DNA of 32,363 nucleotides from Verrucomicrobiota bacterium (GTDB lineage Bacteria; Verrucomicrobiota; Verrucomicrobiia; Limisphaerales; UBA1096): NCBI GenBank assembly GCA_018674955.1, contig JABGZB010000138.1, positions 1 to 32,363 of the forward strand, read 5' to 3'. Shown piece by piece: positions 1 to 8,409 of this stretch (position 1 is its first letter; each line of letters starts with the position of its first letter). The notes under the pieces were generated by a model. It saw only the letters and a program-made list of their open reading frames with translations, ran no database searches and was not told where the DNA came from. The position numbers and the translations under genes were made by a program.

Positions 1-1122
1 ATTATACTCTCCTCCAGAGCCAACGATAAACCGGTTTCTGAGATCTGGTGTTGTTTTACCGTCTTTCGTTTGACCATTACAAAGCGCCCAACCATCCGGT
101 TCATCACTTCCGGACCACATAATAATGCCTCCTATTGGTATTGTTCCGTGGCCTACAAAGCTAGAAGCTGTCACTTTCTCTTTCACCTCCAGCTCATTGT
201 TTATGTAGATCTTTTCAGCGTCCGTCTTTAATTCAGCAGCCGTTGAAGTGAATTTTATATTTAAATATTTACTGCCCTGAACGAGAAACTCATCGGCCTG
301 GGCCGTAATCTTGTCACTGCTGCTGCTGATCTTCAAATGGGTGTCCGTGTTGTTACTTGGCCCAAGGATGGTATCCGTATTGTAGCTGCGGATATTCCCA
401 TTTACATTAATATCCTTATTAAAATAAAACTGGGGCAATCCAGTGTTGAAGTGGAATAATCCACTGTTTTGTGCACCAATTGTTGTCGTCAGTGAACCGT
501 TATCAATTTGCAACCCAGTACCCCAGCTTGGCAAATCCACAGTCAACTTCCCGACAAGCGATGCCCCCCCTGCCTCGGGCAGTGTCAGCGTTGGGGTGGA
601 ACCCGCCCCAAGTTTGAGAGTTGCACCATCCTTGAAGAAGTTGGAGTTGCCACTGCCATCGGTTAAACGCCGGGCCTGCGAAGCAGTGTAGGCGAACGGT
701 GATGAGACCAGTCGAAGTCTCGGCGCAATCTCGGTGGCCACACCGTTAATATCAACTGTGATGCCGATGAACCGGTCGGAAGCATCCGCACCATCGAACG
801 CGGCGGACAGGTCGCCGTGCAGTTCGCTGCCGTATTGAGACCCCTCCCCCAGCAGCACGCTGAAGTAGCCCTTGTCCACCGTCACCGTCTGTTGCTCCGC
901 CCAGATGGCCGTGCCTCCCTGCTTGGCCCTGTAAACGCGGAATATGACGTCATAATTAGCCGGCGCGCTTAAACCCAGCGCAGCCCCGTTGCCATCGACC
1001 AGATAGCCCTGGTAGGTCATCCGCTCCGGCGGATTGGCATCCGCTGCAAGTACCACATCCGCCTGGCCAAGCGCAAACGCGCTCAAAGCCAGCAGCCCAA
1101 TCAGTCTCGTAGTATTTTTCAT
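1..1122 (-). CDS. Exported tail-fibre-like protein with C-terminal phage tail-collar domain (partial)
   Basis: The reading frame is open from ATG at 1122 to the left window edge (374 residues), so the C-terminus is missing. Residues 1-27 look like a signal peptide (MKNTTRLIGLLALSAFALG...). Residues 30-150 form the exported N-domain shared with the next gene, with YQGYLVDGNG, YDVIFRVY and a GYFSVLLGEG turn. A repetitive beta-rich region follows. The last 50 residues read IPIGGIIMWSGS, then GWALCNGQ, then TTPDLRNRFIVGSG. That pattern is typical of the phage tail collar domain (Pfam Phage_Collar), also found in microcystin-dependent-protein-like proteins. About 320 residues align closely with the neighbouring S74 protein, so the two are paralogues whose C-terminal modules differ. 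The likely role is an extracellular fibre or adhesin; the function is unknown. Confidence 0.85.
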   Translation of the reverse strand, partial: MKNTTRLIGLLALSAFALGQADVVLAADANPPERMTYQGYLVDGNGAALGLSAPANYDVIFRVYRAKQGGTAIWAEQQTVTVDKGYFSVLLGEGSQYGSELHGDLSAAFDGADASDRFIGITVDINGVATEIAPRLRLVSSPFAYTASQARRLTDGSGNSNFFKDGATLKLGAGSTPTLTLPEAGGASLVGKLTVDLPSWGTGLQIDNGSLTTTIGAQNSGLFHFNTGLPQFYFNKDINVNGNIRSYNTDTILGPSNNTDTHLKISSSSDKITAQADEFLVQGSKYLNIKFTSTAAELKTDAEKIYINNELEVKEKVTASSFVGHGTIPIGGIIMWSGSDEPDGWALCNGQTKDGKTTPDLRNRFIVGSGGEYN

Positions 1123-1154
1123 GGTAATAAAAGTTTCAGTTTTCAGTAAATAAT

Positions 1155-1315
1155 TAAACGCAGAGGGCGCAGAGACGCGGAGGGCCGCAGAGGAGAAAGC
1201 ACATTGCCTCGCGCATTGTTCCACATCCGATTTGGACATTCCTTGTTCGATATTGGATATTCCATTTTCTGTTCTCAGTTCCCAATCTCTCCTGTCCATC
1301 CTGTCCATCCATGTT
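1155..1315. repeat. Mosaic of short low-complexity intergenic repeats
   Basis: The 233-bp gap between the two tail-fibre paralogues holds no credible gene. It contains a purine-rich iterated block (CGCAGAG/ACGCGGAG units, 1159-1194), a GATATTGGATATTCC block (about 1247-1263) and a tandem CTGTCCATC doublet (about 1292-1310). Short iterated intergenic strings of this kind suggest dispersed repeats. I cannot count genome-wide copies from this window. Confidence 0.4.
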
Positions 1316-1355
1316 CATTACTGATTTCTTCAAATCCGTGTCTTACGACTTCCAA

Positions 1356-3287
1356 CTATTCCCCCAGCTTGGCCACCAGTTCCTCCAGCTTGGCCAAGCG
1401 CGTCTCGCTTGTTTTGTTGGCGGCCAAGCTCGCCTTGAGCACCACCATCTCGCTCTTGAGTGTCTCCACTTCCTGCTTGAGCGATGCGATCTCGGCGTCG
1501 GTTTGCAGCTTCAATTCCTTGATGCCGCCGAGAGCGACCACTCCGAAGGAACTGTAGCCAATGGACTTGACCTTAAAATCATATCGATCGTCGTCCTGCT
1601 CGGACACCAGCGACGGGAAAAGTGGCTCCACTTCCTGCGCGATGAAGCCGAATTCCTTGTGTTCCTTTTTCTTTTCGTCGATGAAATCGTAGTTCACCAC
1701 GTCCAACTGCATGATCCGATCCAGCATATTGTCCTCCTTGACGATGTTTTCCTTCAGCCTGCGATCGGAGTAAAAATCCCAGTTTTGGTCTCCGTCATAG
1801 GAGGCGTAGCGGGAGCCGTTGCTATGCCGCAAGCTTAACACCACTGACCCGCCGTTAAGGTACACCGCGTACCTCCCCCCACTGACAGCAGTCTTACTAT
1901 AATTCGTGACCCACGTGTTATCCACATCATTGTAAATGCCGACATTATCGTTATCCGCAGACATAAACACATACCTGCCATCGATGCTGTATCCTTCCCA
2001 GTTGCTCCCGCCGTTCCCTGTTGTTTGCACCGTGCCGAATTGACCAGTGACATTCCGCAACCCTCTGTCCCCATCCACCAGCAGCGATCCGCTCACGGCG
2101 ATGTTGCCCCCCACATTCAGCGCCTGCACGGGGGTGGGGGCGTTGATTCCGACCTTGTTTCCGTCCAGAATTGTCAGAGGCCGATTACCATTCCAACTCC
2201 CCTCGCCGTGCAAAACGTACAACCTGTTTTGGTTGGCGTGAATCCAGTAATCATCCTCGTCAGTGTCTTCGAACTTTATCGTGGGTGCCGTCGCGCTGAT
2301 GGTCTGTCCGGCCGCCGTGACACCGCCCCCCACACTCAACGGCTTGTTCAGATAGACCGACCCTGCATCGGTGTGCAACTCGACCTTGTTTGAGGTGAAC
2401 TTGGTTTGCAGATAGTTACTGTCGCCCCGCACCCAAAATTCATCCGCATTGGCATCAATCACATCACTGGCGGATTTCACTCTCAAGTAAGTGTCGGTGT
2501 TGTTGTCCGAACCAAGAATAGAGTCCCTTTGAGATGAAAGGATGTCGCCATTCACCACTAATTTCTTGTTGAAATAAAAACCCGGCAATTCGGTGTTGAA
2601 GTGGAAAACAGAACTGCTTTCCGCACCAAAAGTGGTACTCACCGCGCCATTGTCAACTTGCAACCCAACTCCCCAATCGGGCATGTCAGCCGTCAGTTTG
2701 CCTGTCAGCGTGGCGTTGCCGGCTTCGGTCAGCGTCAGCGTCGGTGTGCTGCCGACGCCGAGTTTGAGCGTGGTGCCGTCCTTGTAAAAGTTTGCATTAC
2801 CACTGCCGTCGGTAAGCCGACGGGCCTGCGTGGCGGTGTAGGCATACGGCGAGGCTACGAGGCGAAGTCTCGGCGCAATCTCGGTAGCACCGCTGCCTGT
2901 CTCCACAGTGATGCCGATGAAACGATCCGAGGCATCCAACCCGTCGAACGCGGCGGAGAGGTTGCCCCCGGGTTCACCGCTGGCCGTTGACGACCCCTCC
3001 CCCAGCAGAACGCTGAAGTAGCCCTTGTCCACTGTAATGGTCTGCTGCTCCGCCCAAAGGGCCGTGCCGGCCTGCTTGTCCGCGTAAACGCGGAACACCA
3101 CATCATAGTTCGTGGGCGCACTATTACCCAGCGGAGCACCGTTGCCATCGACCAGGTAGCCCTGGTAGGTCATTCGCTCCGGCGGGTTGGCATCCGCCGC
3201 GCGTCCATCGTCCGGCAGGCCAAGCGCGAATACGCACGCCACCATCATCCCGACCTGTTTCATTATCTGTTTCATTATCTGTTTCAT
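1356..3287 (-). CDS. Exported tail-fibre-like protein with C-terminal peptidase S74 chaperone domain
   Basis: This 643-residue protein has a signal peptide, then the shared N-domain (about 34-155: YQGYLVDGNG, YDVVFRVY, GYFSVLLGEG). A repetitive beta region follows, and the C-terminus is an intramolecular chaperone of the S74 type. The S74 signature is SDRRLKENI at 507-515, with the expected catalytic Ser507 and Lys512, and GFIAQEVEPLFP at 541-552. A coiled coil of about 55 residues closes the protein. In known S74 proteins this domain trimerises the fibre and then cleaves itself off just before the serine, so the mature product would be about 506 residues minus the signal. The N-terminus reads MKQIMKQIMKQ, which gives three possible in-frame ATG starts. 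The protein probably forms a trimeric surface fibre. Confidence 0.85.
   Translation of the reverse strand: MKQIMKQIMKQVGMMVACVFALGLPDDGRAADANPPERMTYQGYLVDGNGAPLGNSAPTNYDVVFRVYADKQAGTALWAEQQTITVDKGYFSVLLGEGSSTASGEPGGNLSAAFDGLDASDRFIGITVETGSGATEIAPRLRLVASPYAYTATQARRLTDGSGNANFYKDGTTLKLGVGSTPTLTLTEAGNATLTGKLTADMPDWGVGLQVDNGAVSTTFGAESSSVFHFNTELPGFYFNKKLVVNGDILSSQRDSILGSDNNTDTYLRVKSASDVIDANADEFWVRGDSNYLQTKFTSNKVELHTDAGSVYLNKPLSVGGGVTAAGQTISATAPTIKFEDTDEDDYWIHANQNRLYVLHGEGSWNGNRPLTILDGNKVGINAPTPVQALNVGGNIAVSGSLLVDGDRGLRNVTGQFGTVQTTGNGGSNWEGYSIDGRYVFMSADNDNVGIYNDVDNTWVTNYSKTAVSGGRYAVYLNGGSVVLSLRHSNGSRYASYDGDQNWDFYSDRRLKENIVKEDNMLDRIMQLDVVNYDFIDEKKKEHKEFGFIAQEVEPLFPSLVSEQDDDRYDFKVKSIGYSSFGVVALGGIKELKLQTDAEIASLKQEVETLKSEMVVLKASLAANKTSETRLAKLEELVAKLGE
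3250..3287 (-). repeat. 12-bp tandem repeat carrying the start codon
   Basis: The first codons of the S74 protein are three tandem copies of a 12-base unit reading ATGAAACAGATA on the minus strand, the third ending in AAACAGGT. Each copy supplies an in-frame ATG, so gain or loss of a unit would keep the frame and change only the N-terminal length. Confidence 0.6.
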
Positions 3288-3345
3288 TGTTAAAAAATGT
3301 TAAGTCCGTGTCTTGCAACTTGCTCCTTAAGGCTTCCCTCTCAAT

Positions 3346-5607
3346 CTACTGTTTCCTGTACAGGTGCACAGGTGGCGTGGGGTTGATTTCCATCGGCTGG
3401 CCAAGCACTTGGCCATCTGATTCCCCGCCGAAAACCAGTATCTGGCTACCAGTCCACTCAGATGACGAGCCACTGCGAGCTCCGGTGCTGCCGCTCAACG
3501 AGCGCCATGTGTCTGTGGCCGGGTTGTAGGCGTGTGAGTCGGCCAATGAACCGGAGACACCCTCGCCGCCGATGACGACCAACTCGCTCCCGGTCCAAAC
3601 GGCAGCGTGATTCTCGCGAGCCGCCGGGGCACCGGTTGTGCTCATGGCGGCCCATGTGCCACCTTGGCCAACGGCCGGGTCGTAGATGCCTCCGTCGTTT
3701 AAATAAGTTCCCCCTTGAATCCCGCCCCAGACGATGAGTTTGCTGCCGGTCCAAGCGGCGGCGTGGCCGCTGCGGGCGCTCGGCGCGCCGGTGGTGGTGA
3801 TGGCAGACCAAGCGGAGGGAACGCCACTCGTCAAGGCCAGGCTTGCGCCATCGCCCAGCGCGCCGGTGGCACCTTGGCCACCCCATACGAGGACAGTGTC
3901 GCCAGCCACCACGGAGGCGGCATCGTACCGTGCAGCCGGGCCACCACTCGGGTCAACCGGCGCCCAAGCATCCGTCCCGGGATCGTACACTGCACCGTCA
4001 TTCAGGATGCCGGTGTTGTTTCGCCCTCCCCAAACGAGCATGCGCGAGCCGGTCCAGACCGCCGCATTGTTGTAACGTTCACTGGGGGCACCAGTACTGT
4101 TCAGAGGCAGCCAGGATTGGATGGAAGCCTGATAGCGGCCTCCACCCCCAAGAGGGCCACTGCTCCCGTAGCCGCCCCAGACGATCAGCTCGGTGCCGCT
4201 CCAGACGGTCGAATGATCAGAGCGCGCGTCGGGTGCATCAAGCGGAGTGATGGAAGCCCATGTGTCGGTGGCAGGATCGTAGATCGCGCCGGTACTTAGA
4301 TAGGTGCCGGAACCAAGGGCTCCACCCCAAATCGACATCGTGCTGCCGGTCCACGCAGAACCGTGGCCAACCCGCCCGGAAAGAATCTCGGTGCCGGGAG
4401 AAGCGCTCCAGGAATCAGCAGCAATCGAGAGGAACTTGACGTAGCCATCGCCGGCCAGGCCACTGTCCGAAGAACTGGCAGAAGTAACGACCGAACCCGC
4501 CGCCGTACTGCCTCCACCACTTCCGCCACTTCCTATGTTTGCGGTGTTGCTGCTTATGTTAGACGTATTCGCAGTCTCTGCTGTTTGAGCACGTGTCGAT
4601 TCCGTACTAATGGCGGTTGCGTTGGTTCCTACCGAAGCCGTGTTGGCATTGATGGCACTTGTATTTGCCATTTCCGCTGCACGAGCGGTTGTCACCTCAG
4701 CAGTGATGGCGGTTGCGTTAACTCCCTCTGCTGCTTGAGCACGTGTCGATTCGTCGCTGATGGCAGTTGCGTTGGTTCCTATCGAAGCGGTGTTAGCTGC
4801 CTCCGCTGCTCGAGCGGTTGCTGCTTCCGCGCTGATGGCGGTTGCATTGGTCGTTTCAGCTGCTTGAGCACGGCTCGATTCGTCACTGATGGCGACTGCG
4901 TTAACTGCCTCCGCTGCTTGTGCACGGGCTGTTTCCGTGCTGATGGCGGTTGCGTTGGTTCCTATGGAAGCGGCGTTGACTGCAATCGCATCCATCTGTG
5001 CAATTGTGATCCCGGTCTTGGCCGTGTTGAGCGCTATCGCAGTCTCGAGTGTGGTTATTTTAGCCTGTAATGCGTCCAACTTGTCTTTCAAGGCGGTCGC
5101 AAGATGAGCCTCGGTCACGAGACCGTCTGGTAGTGAGGTCACCGTCTCCGCCTCCTTGGCTTTAAGCGCAAAAGCCACCGAGGTGATCCGGTGATCCTCC
5201 GTACCAAGCCGCTCAAATCCGTTGGGGGTGCCGTCGCTGAACCAGATGCGCAGGAAAATCGGGTCGTTGGCGAACACTGACGCCTGGAGCGGATTCATGT
5301 TGGTCAGGTTGCTATCGCCCAGGTGCAGTGAATAGTTGCCGTTGGCGACCGTGATCGCTACGGCATCAGTCGGCTGCGCCCCGGCCGAACTCGACCCGTC
5401 GTTGCTCCAGTAGCTTTGCGTTCCATCGGCATTCACAAGGGCAAACTTGAACTGTCCGGTACCGTTGAACACCGCATTGTCCACAGTCACACGTCCCTGA
5501 AAGTTTAACAGCAGGGGCACGGCCTGAACCGGCGACGACGACAAGAGACCAAGCACCAATGCTGCGCCTAGAAACAATACCCGGGTATTTGATAATGGTA
5601 TTTTCAT
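3346..5607 (-). CDS. Exported Kelch-propeller protein on a repetitive coiled stalk
   Basis: The chosen start is ATG 5607 because it begins a clear signal peptide (MKIPLSNTRVLFLGAALVLG...VQA); an in-frame ATG at 5670 adds 21 residues with no signal character. The product is 753 residues. Residues 30-155 are a divergent version of the N-domain of the two downstream genes (LNFQGRV, FKFALVNADG, GNYSLHLGD). Residues 175-357 are an Ala/Thr-rich repetitive stalk with recurring units such as AISDESTRAQAAE and ASIGTNAT, of the kind seen in trimeric tail fibres. A Gly/Ser linker (359-368) leads to seven Kelch-type motifs (about 395-745), each with W-T/S-G-S and WGG or close variants, which suggests a seven-bladed propeller. 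The likely role is surface binding; the ligand is unknown. Confidence 0.82.
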   Translation of the reverse strand: MKIPLSNTRVLFLGAALVLGLLSSSPVQAVPLLLNFQGRVTVDNAVFNGTGQFKFALVNADGTQSYWSNDGSSSAGAQPTDAVAITVANGNYSLHLGDSNLTNMNPLQASVFANDPIFLRIWFSDGTPNGFERLGTEDHRITSVAFALKAKEAETVTSLPDGLVTEAHLATALKDKLDALQAKITTLETAIALNTAKTGITIAQMDAIAVNAASIGTNATAISTETARAQAAEAVNAVAISDESSRAQAAETTNATAISAEAATARAAEAANTASIGTNATAISDESTRAQAAEGVNATAITAEVTTARAAEMANTSAINANTASVGTNATAISTESTRAQTAETANTSNISSNTANIGSGGSGGGSTAAGSVVTSASSSDSGLAGDGYVKFLSIAADSWSASPGTEILSGRVGHGSAWTGSTMSIWGGALGSGTYLSTGAIYDPATDTWASITPLDAPDARSDHSTVWSGTELIVWGGYGSSGPLGGGGRYQASIQSWLPLNSTGAPSERYNNAAVWTGSRMLVWGGRNNTGILNDGAVYDPGTDAWAPVDPSGGPAARYDAASVVAGDTVLVWGGQGATGALGDGASLALTSGVPSAWSAITTTGAPSARSGHAAAWTGSKLIVWGGIQGGTYLNDGGIYDPAVGQGGTWAAMSTTGAPAARENHAAVWTGSELVVIGGEGVSGSLADSHAYNPATDTWRSLSGSTGARSGSSSEWTGSQILVFGGESDGQVLGQPMEINPTPPVHLYRKQ
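4537..4980 (-). repeat. Direct repeats encoding the fibre stalk
   Basis: Imperfect direct repeats encode residues about 210-357 of the Kelch protein. The string ATGGCGGTTGCGTTGGTTCC (plus-strand sense) recurs near 4610, 4760 (one mismatch) and 4944, with shorter related units between them. They are in frame with the coding sequence. Confidence 0.7.
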
Positions 5608-6024
5608 TCTGTTAATTGAATTGGAGAGATTTCCCTGGCAAGCGGGCATCGCAGAAATGCCTTTCGTCAACTGATTTAAAGATCGTTTTCATCACTTTGA
5701 ATTAACGGTTAAAGAATGCAGCCCACATCAAAACACACAGCGCGTTATGACATAGACACCGCCAAACAATTACCTGCTTGTCCATTCGGAAAAGCGGAAT
5801 CTGTTTGCCTGCTATTCACACCAACAAAGCAACGTCAATTCCAACTAGATAAACCCAGAGGTTTGAAGAAAAATTTTCATCACATTTCGCATATTTAGGC
5901 AATACTTAACTACTGCGGCAATTAACTTTATGCGGCTGTGGTCATTGGGGTGTGGGAACATCAGTTTAACTATCAGGCCAACTGTGATTGATCCTCCCTT
6001 TGGCAGGCTCTACACTCCCCACGG
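5608..6024. other. AT-rich divergent intergenic region, no gene seen
   Basis: This 417-bp gap separates the divergent Kelch-protein and multihaem-cytochrome genes and must carry both promoters. It is visibly more AT-rich than its surroundings. A 60-codon frame at 5716-5898 has no family resemblance, no signal peptide and no ribosome-binding site. I see no convincing terminator, riboswitch or repeat. Confidence 0.5.
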
Positions 6025-8388
6025 ATGGTTCCCAGAGAAAAAACCCCGGCTACCCCAAATAAAAGCACCGATAATAAGGCTTTTTCAGGTCGCGGACAGA
6101 AGGTTAAATTGTTGGGTTTCGCCGTTGTCATCATCCTTGTAGCGGCGGTGGTTTTGGCTGTTTTCAAAGGCGAAGGACCGTCTACCCCGGAAAACACAGT
6201 CGGCACGAAGAAAAAAACACCCGTACCGGTGAATAAAACGGCGCACTGGCAGCCTGAGGAACAGTCAAAAGCCTTTGCCCAGTACGCAGGCTCCAAGAGC
6301 TGCCGTGAGTGTCACCAGGCATCCTACGACCTCTGGTTGGGGTCGGACCACCAGTTGGCCGAGCGACTCCCCGATCCGAAGATGGATCAGGAGGCATTCG
6401 ACCCACCACGAGAATTCAAGCATCCGTCACTGACCTCCGACATCACTTCTAAGGAGGATCGATTTCTTATCGCCACCTTGGGGTTGTCCGGGAAGAAGGA
6501 GACGTTTGAGGTCGAGCGAGTCATTGGCGAGACGCCGATCCGGCAATATCTGGTCAAGCTCCCCCGGGGGCGTTTGCAAGCGGTGGATCTCTCGCATGAC
6601 CCACACAACAACGAGTGGTTCAACGTGTTTGGAGATGAGGATCGTCAAGCCGGTGAGTGGGGGCACTGGACTGGGCGCGGCATGAACTGGAACACGCAGT
6701 GCGCCTCATGCCACAACACGCGTCTGCGAAAGAATTACGACGAGGCGACCGATTCCTATGACACAGCGATGGCCGAGATGAGCGTAAGCTGCGAAGCCTG
6801 TCACGGACCGATGAAGGCGCATGTTGACTGGAGGAAGGAGTTCGCCGGAACTTCCGAGAAAGATCCGACCTTGCGGAAGTTCGACAACACACAATGGCTC
6901 GCGGCCTGCGGTAAATGCCATTCGCGCCGCACGGAGTTAACAGGGGACTTCAAGCCCGGTGACCGGTATCTCGACCACTTCTCACATGTCATCCCCGACG
7001 AGTCTGGCATCTATTATGCGGACGGCCAGGTTAGGGAGGAAAACTACGTCCTCACCTCTTTTCTCAGCAGCAAAATGCACCACGCCGGCGTGCGCTGCAT
7101 GGACTGCCACGAGCCGCATTCCGCCAAGATACTGCAACCTGGAAATGCGCTCTGCATGCGCTGCCACACAGGCACCTATCCCAACAGCCCAAAAATTGAT
7201 CCACCCACCCATACGCATCACAAACTGAACGGTGAGGGTGGACAGTGCGTGAACTGTCACATGCCGCAGACCACCTACATGCAGCGCGACCCACGGCGCG
7301 ACCACGGGTTCACCATTCCCGATCCACTGCTCACAAAGGAACACGGCATCCCCAACGCCTGCAACCGTTGCCACACGGATAAGGACACCGACTGGGCCAT
7401 TGCCGCCGTCGATAAGTGGTACGGCCCACGCATGGATCGGCCGACGCGAAAACGCGCGCAGTGGATCGCCAAGGCAAGGGTGGGCGCGCCGGGGTCACAG
7501 GAAAACCTGCTGCAATTGCTGAGGGAGGAAAAGACGCCGTTCTGGAAAGCTGTCGCCACTGAGTTACTCTATCCATGGACGAATGATCCCGAGGTCACCA
7601 ACCAACTCCTTGGCAACCTCAGCCACACCAACGCATTGCTTCGCGGTACGACGGCACGTGCGCTGGACCCGATCGCACGTCGTGGCGATACGAGGATCGA
7701 CGCCGCTCTTGGGAAACTGCTGGATGATCCCGTTCGCAAAGTGCGTGTGGACGCGGCGTGGACGTTACGGGATCGAGTCTCCCCCCAATCGAAAGCTGGA
7801 GAAGATTTGCTACGTGCACTGACCTACAACGTCGACATGCCCACAGGCGCGCTACAAAAAGGCGTGTATCATCTCGACCGAAAAGAGCCCGAAAAGGCGG
7901 AACACTATTTCCGCTTGGCAATCAAGCTGGACAACTACTCGGCGCCGCTTCGGCACGAGTTTGCCATCGCACTGAGCATGATGGGCCGTCCCAATGAAGC
8001 GATCGACGCCTTGAATGAAGCCATAAGACTTGATCCCAACGAAGCCGAATACCACTACAAGCTGGCGCTTGCCTGGAACGAAACCGGGCAGACGGATAAA
8101 ACCGCACCCTCGCTGGTCAAAGCGGTGCAATTGAATCCACGCCATTCGCGAGCGTGGTACAACCTTGGCCTCGCCCGCAACCAGGCGGGCCAGCCCGAAG
8201 CGGCAATCGCCGCGCTGTTGAAAGCGGAAAGCGTGGAACAAAACGATCCCAGCATCCCTTATGCCCGTGCGACAATTCTTGCGAATTTGCGCCGGATCCC
8301 GGAGGCGATTGAGGCAGCGCAACGCGCATTGCAAATTCAGCCAGGCTACGGCGCCGCCCTCCAGTTTTTGCAACAATTCGGGCTGTAA
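6025..8388 (+). CDS. Membrane-anchored octahaem cytochrome c with HEAT and TPR repeats
   Basis: This 787-residue protein has one N-terminal membrane helix (about 28-47) and an exported body. Eight CXXCH haem-c motifs lie at residues 93, 226, 256, 295, 358, 377, 408 and 446 (CRECH, CASCH, CEACH, CGKCH, CMDCH, CMRCH, CVNCH, CNRCH). The layout resembles the cytochrome c554/doubled-CXXCH group. HEAT-like helices follow at about 495-590, and TPR units at about 605-780 (AEHYFRLAIKLDNY, EAIDALNEAIRLDPN, AWYNLGLARNQAGQ). It probably works in periplasmic electron transfer; the repeats would serve as a docking scaffold. No substrate can be assigned: it lacks the CXXCK haem of NrfA-type nitrite reductases. 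The start at 6025 is the first ATG ahead of the helix. It converges on the next gene with a 21-bp gap. Confidence 0.85.
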   Translation: MVPREKTPATPNKSTDNKAFSGRGQKVKLLGFAVVIILVAAVVLAVFKGEGPSTPENTVGTKKKTPVPVNKTAHWQPEEQSKAFAQYAGSKSCRECHQASYDLWLGSDHQLAERLPDPKMDQEAFDPPREFKHPSLTSDITSKEDRFLIATLGLSGKKETFEVERVIGETPIRQYLVKLPRGRLQAVDLSHDPHNNEWFNVFGDEDRQAGEWGHWTGRGMNWNTQCASCHNTRLRKNYDEATDSYDTAMAEMSVSCEACHGPMKAHVDWRKEFAGTSEKDPTLRKFDNTQWLAACGKCHSRRTELTGDFKPGDRYLDHFSHVIPDESGIYYADGQVREENYVLTSFLSSKMHHAGVRCMDCHEPHSAKILQPGNALCMRCHTGTYPNSPKIDPPTHTHHKLNGEGGQCVNCHMPQTTYMQRDPRRDHGFTIPDPLLTKEHGIPNACNRCHTDKDTDWAIAAVDKWYGPRMDRPTRKRAQWIAKARVGAPGSQENLLQLLREEKTPFWKAVATELLYPWTNDPEVTNQLLGNLSHTNALLRGTTARALDPIARRGDTRIDAALGKLLDDPVRKVRVDAAWTLRDRVSPQSKAGEDLLRALTYNVDMPTGALQKGVYHLDRKEPEKAEHYFRLAIKLDNYSAPLRHEFAIALSMMGRPNEAIDALNEAIRLDPNEAEYHYKLALAWNETGQTDKTAPSLVKAVQLNPRHSRAWYNLGLARNQAGQPEAAIAALLKAESVEQNDPSIPYARATILANLRRIPEAIEAAQRALQIQPGYGAALQFLQQFGL

Positions 8389-8409
8389 AATTGCGAAGAG
8401 TTGCTTGGC

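Noticed and set aside
4537-4980. Short direct repeats that might be an array or minisatellite
   Set aside because: They encode the Ala/Thr-rich stalk of the Kelch protein in one frame.
1-5607. Prophage region
   Set aside because: Only fibre-like domains on proteins with signal peptides; no capsid, terminase, tail tube, integrase or lysis genes.
5716-5898. Small 60-codon frame in the divergent gap
   Set aside because: No ribosome-binding site, domain or signal; the region is needed for promoters.
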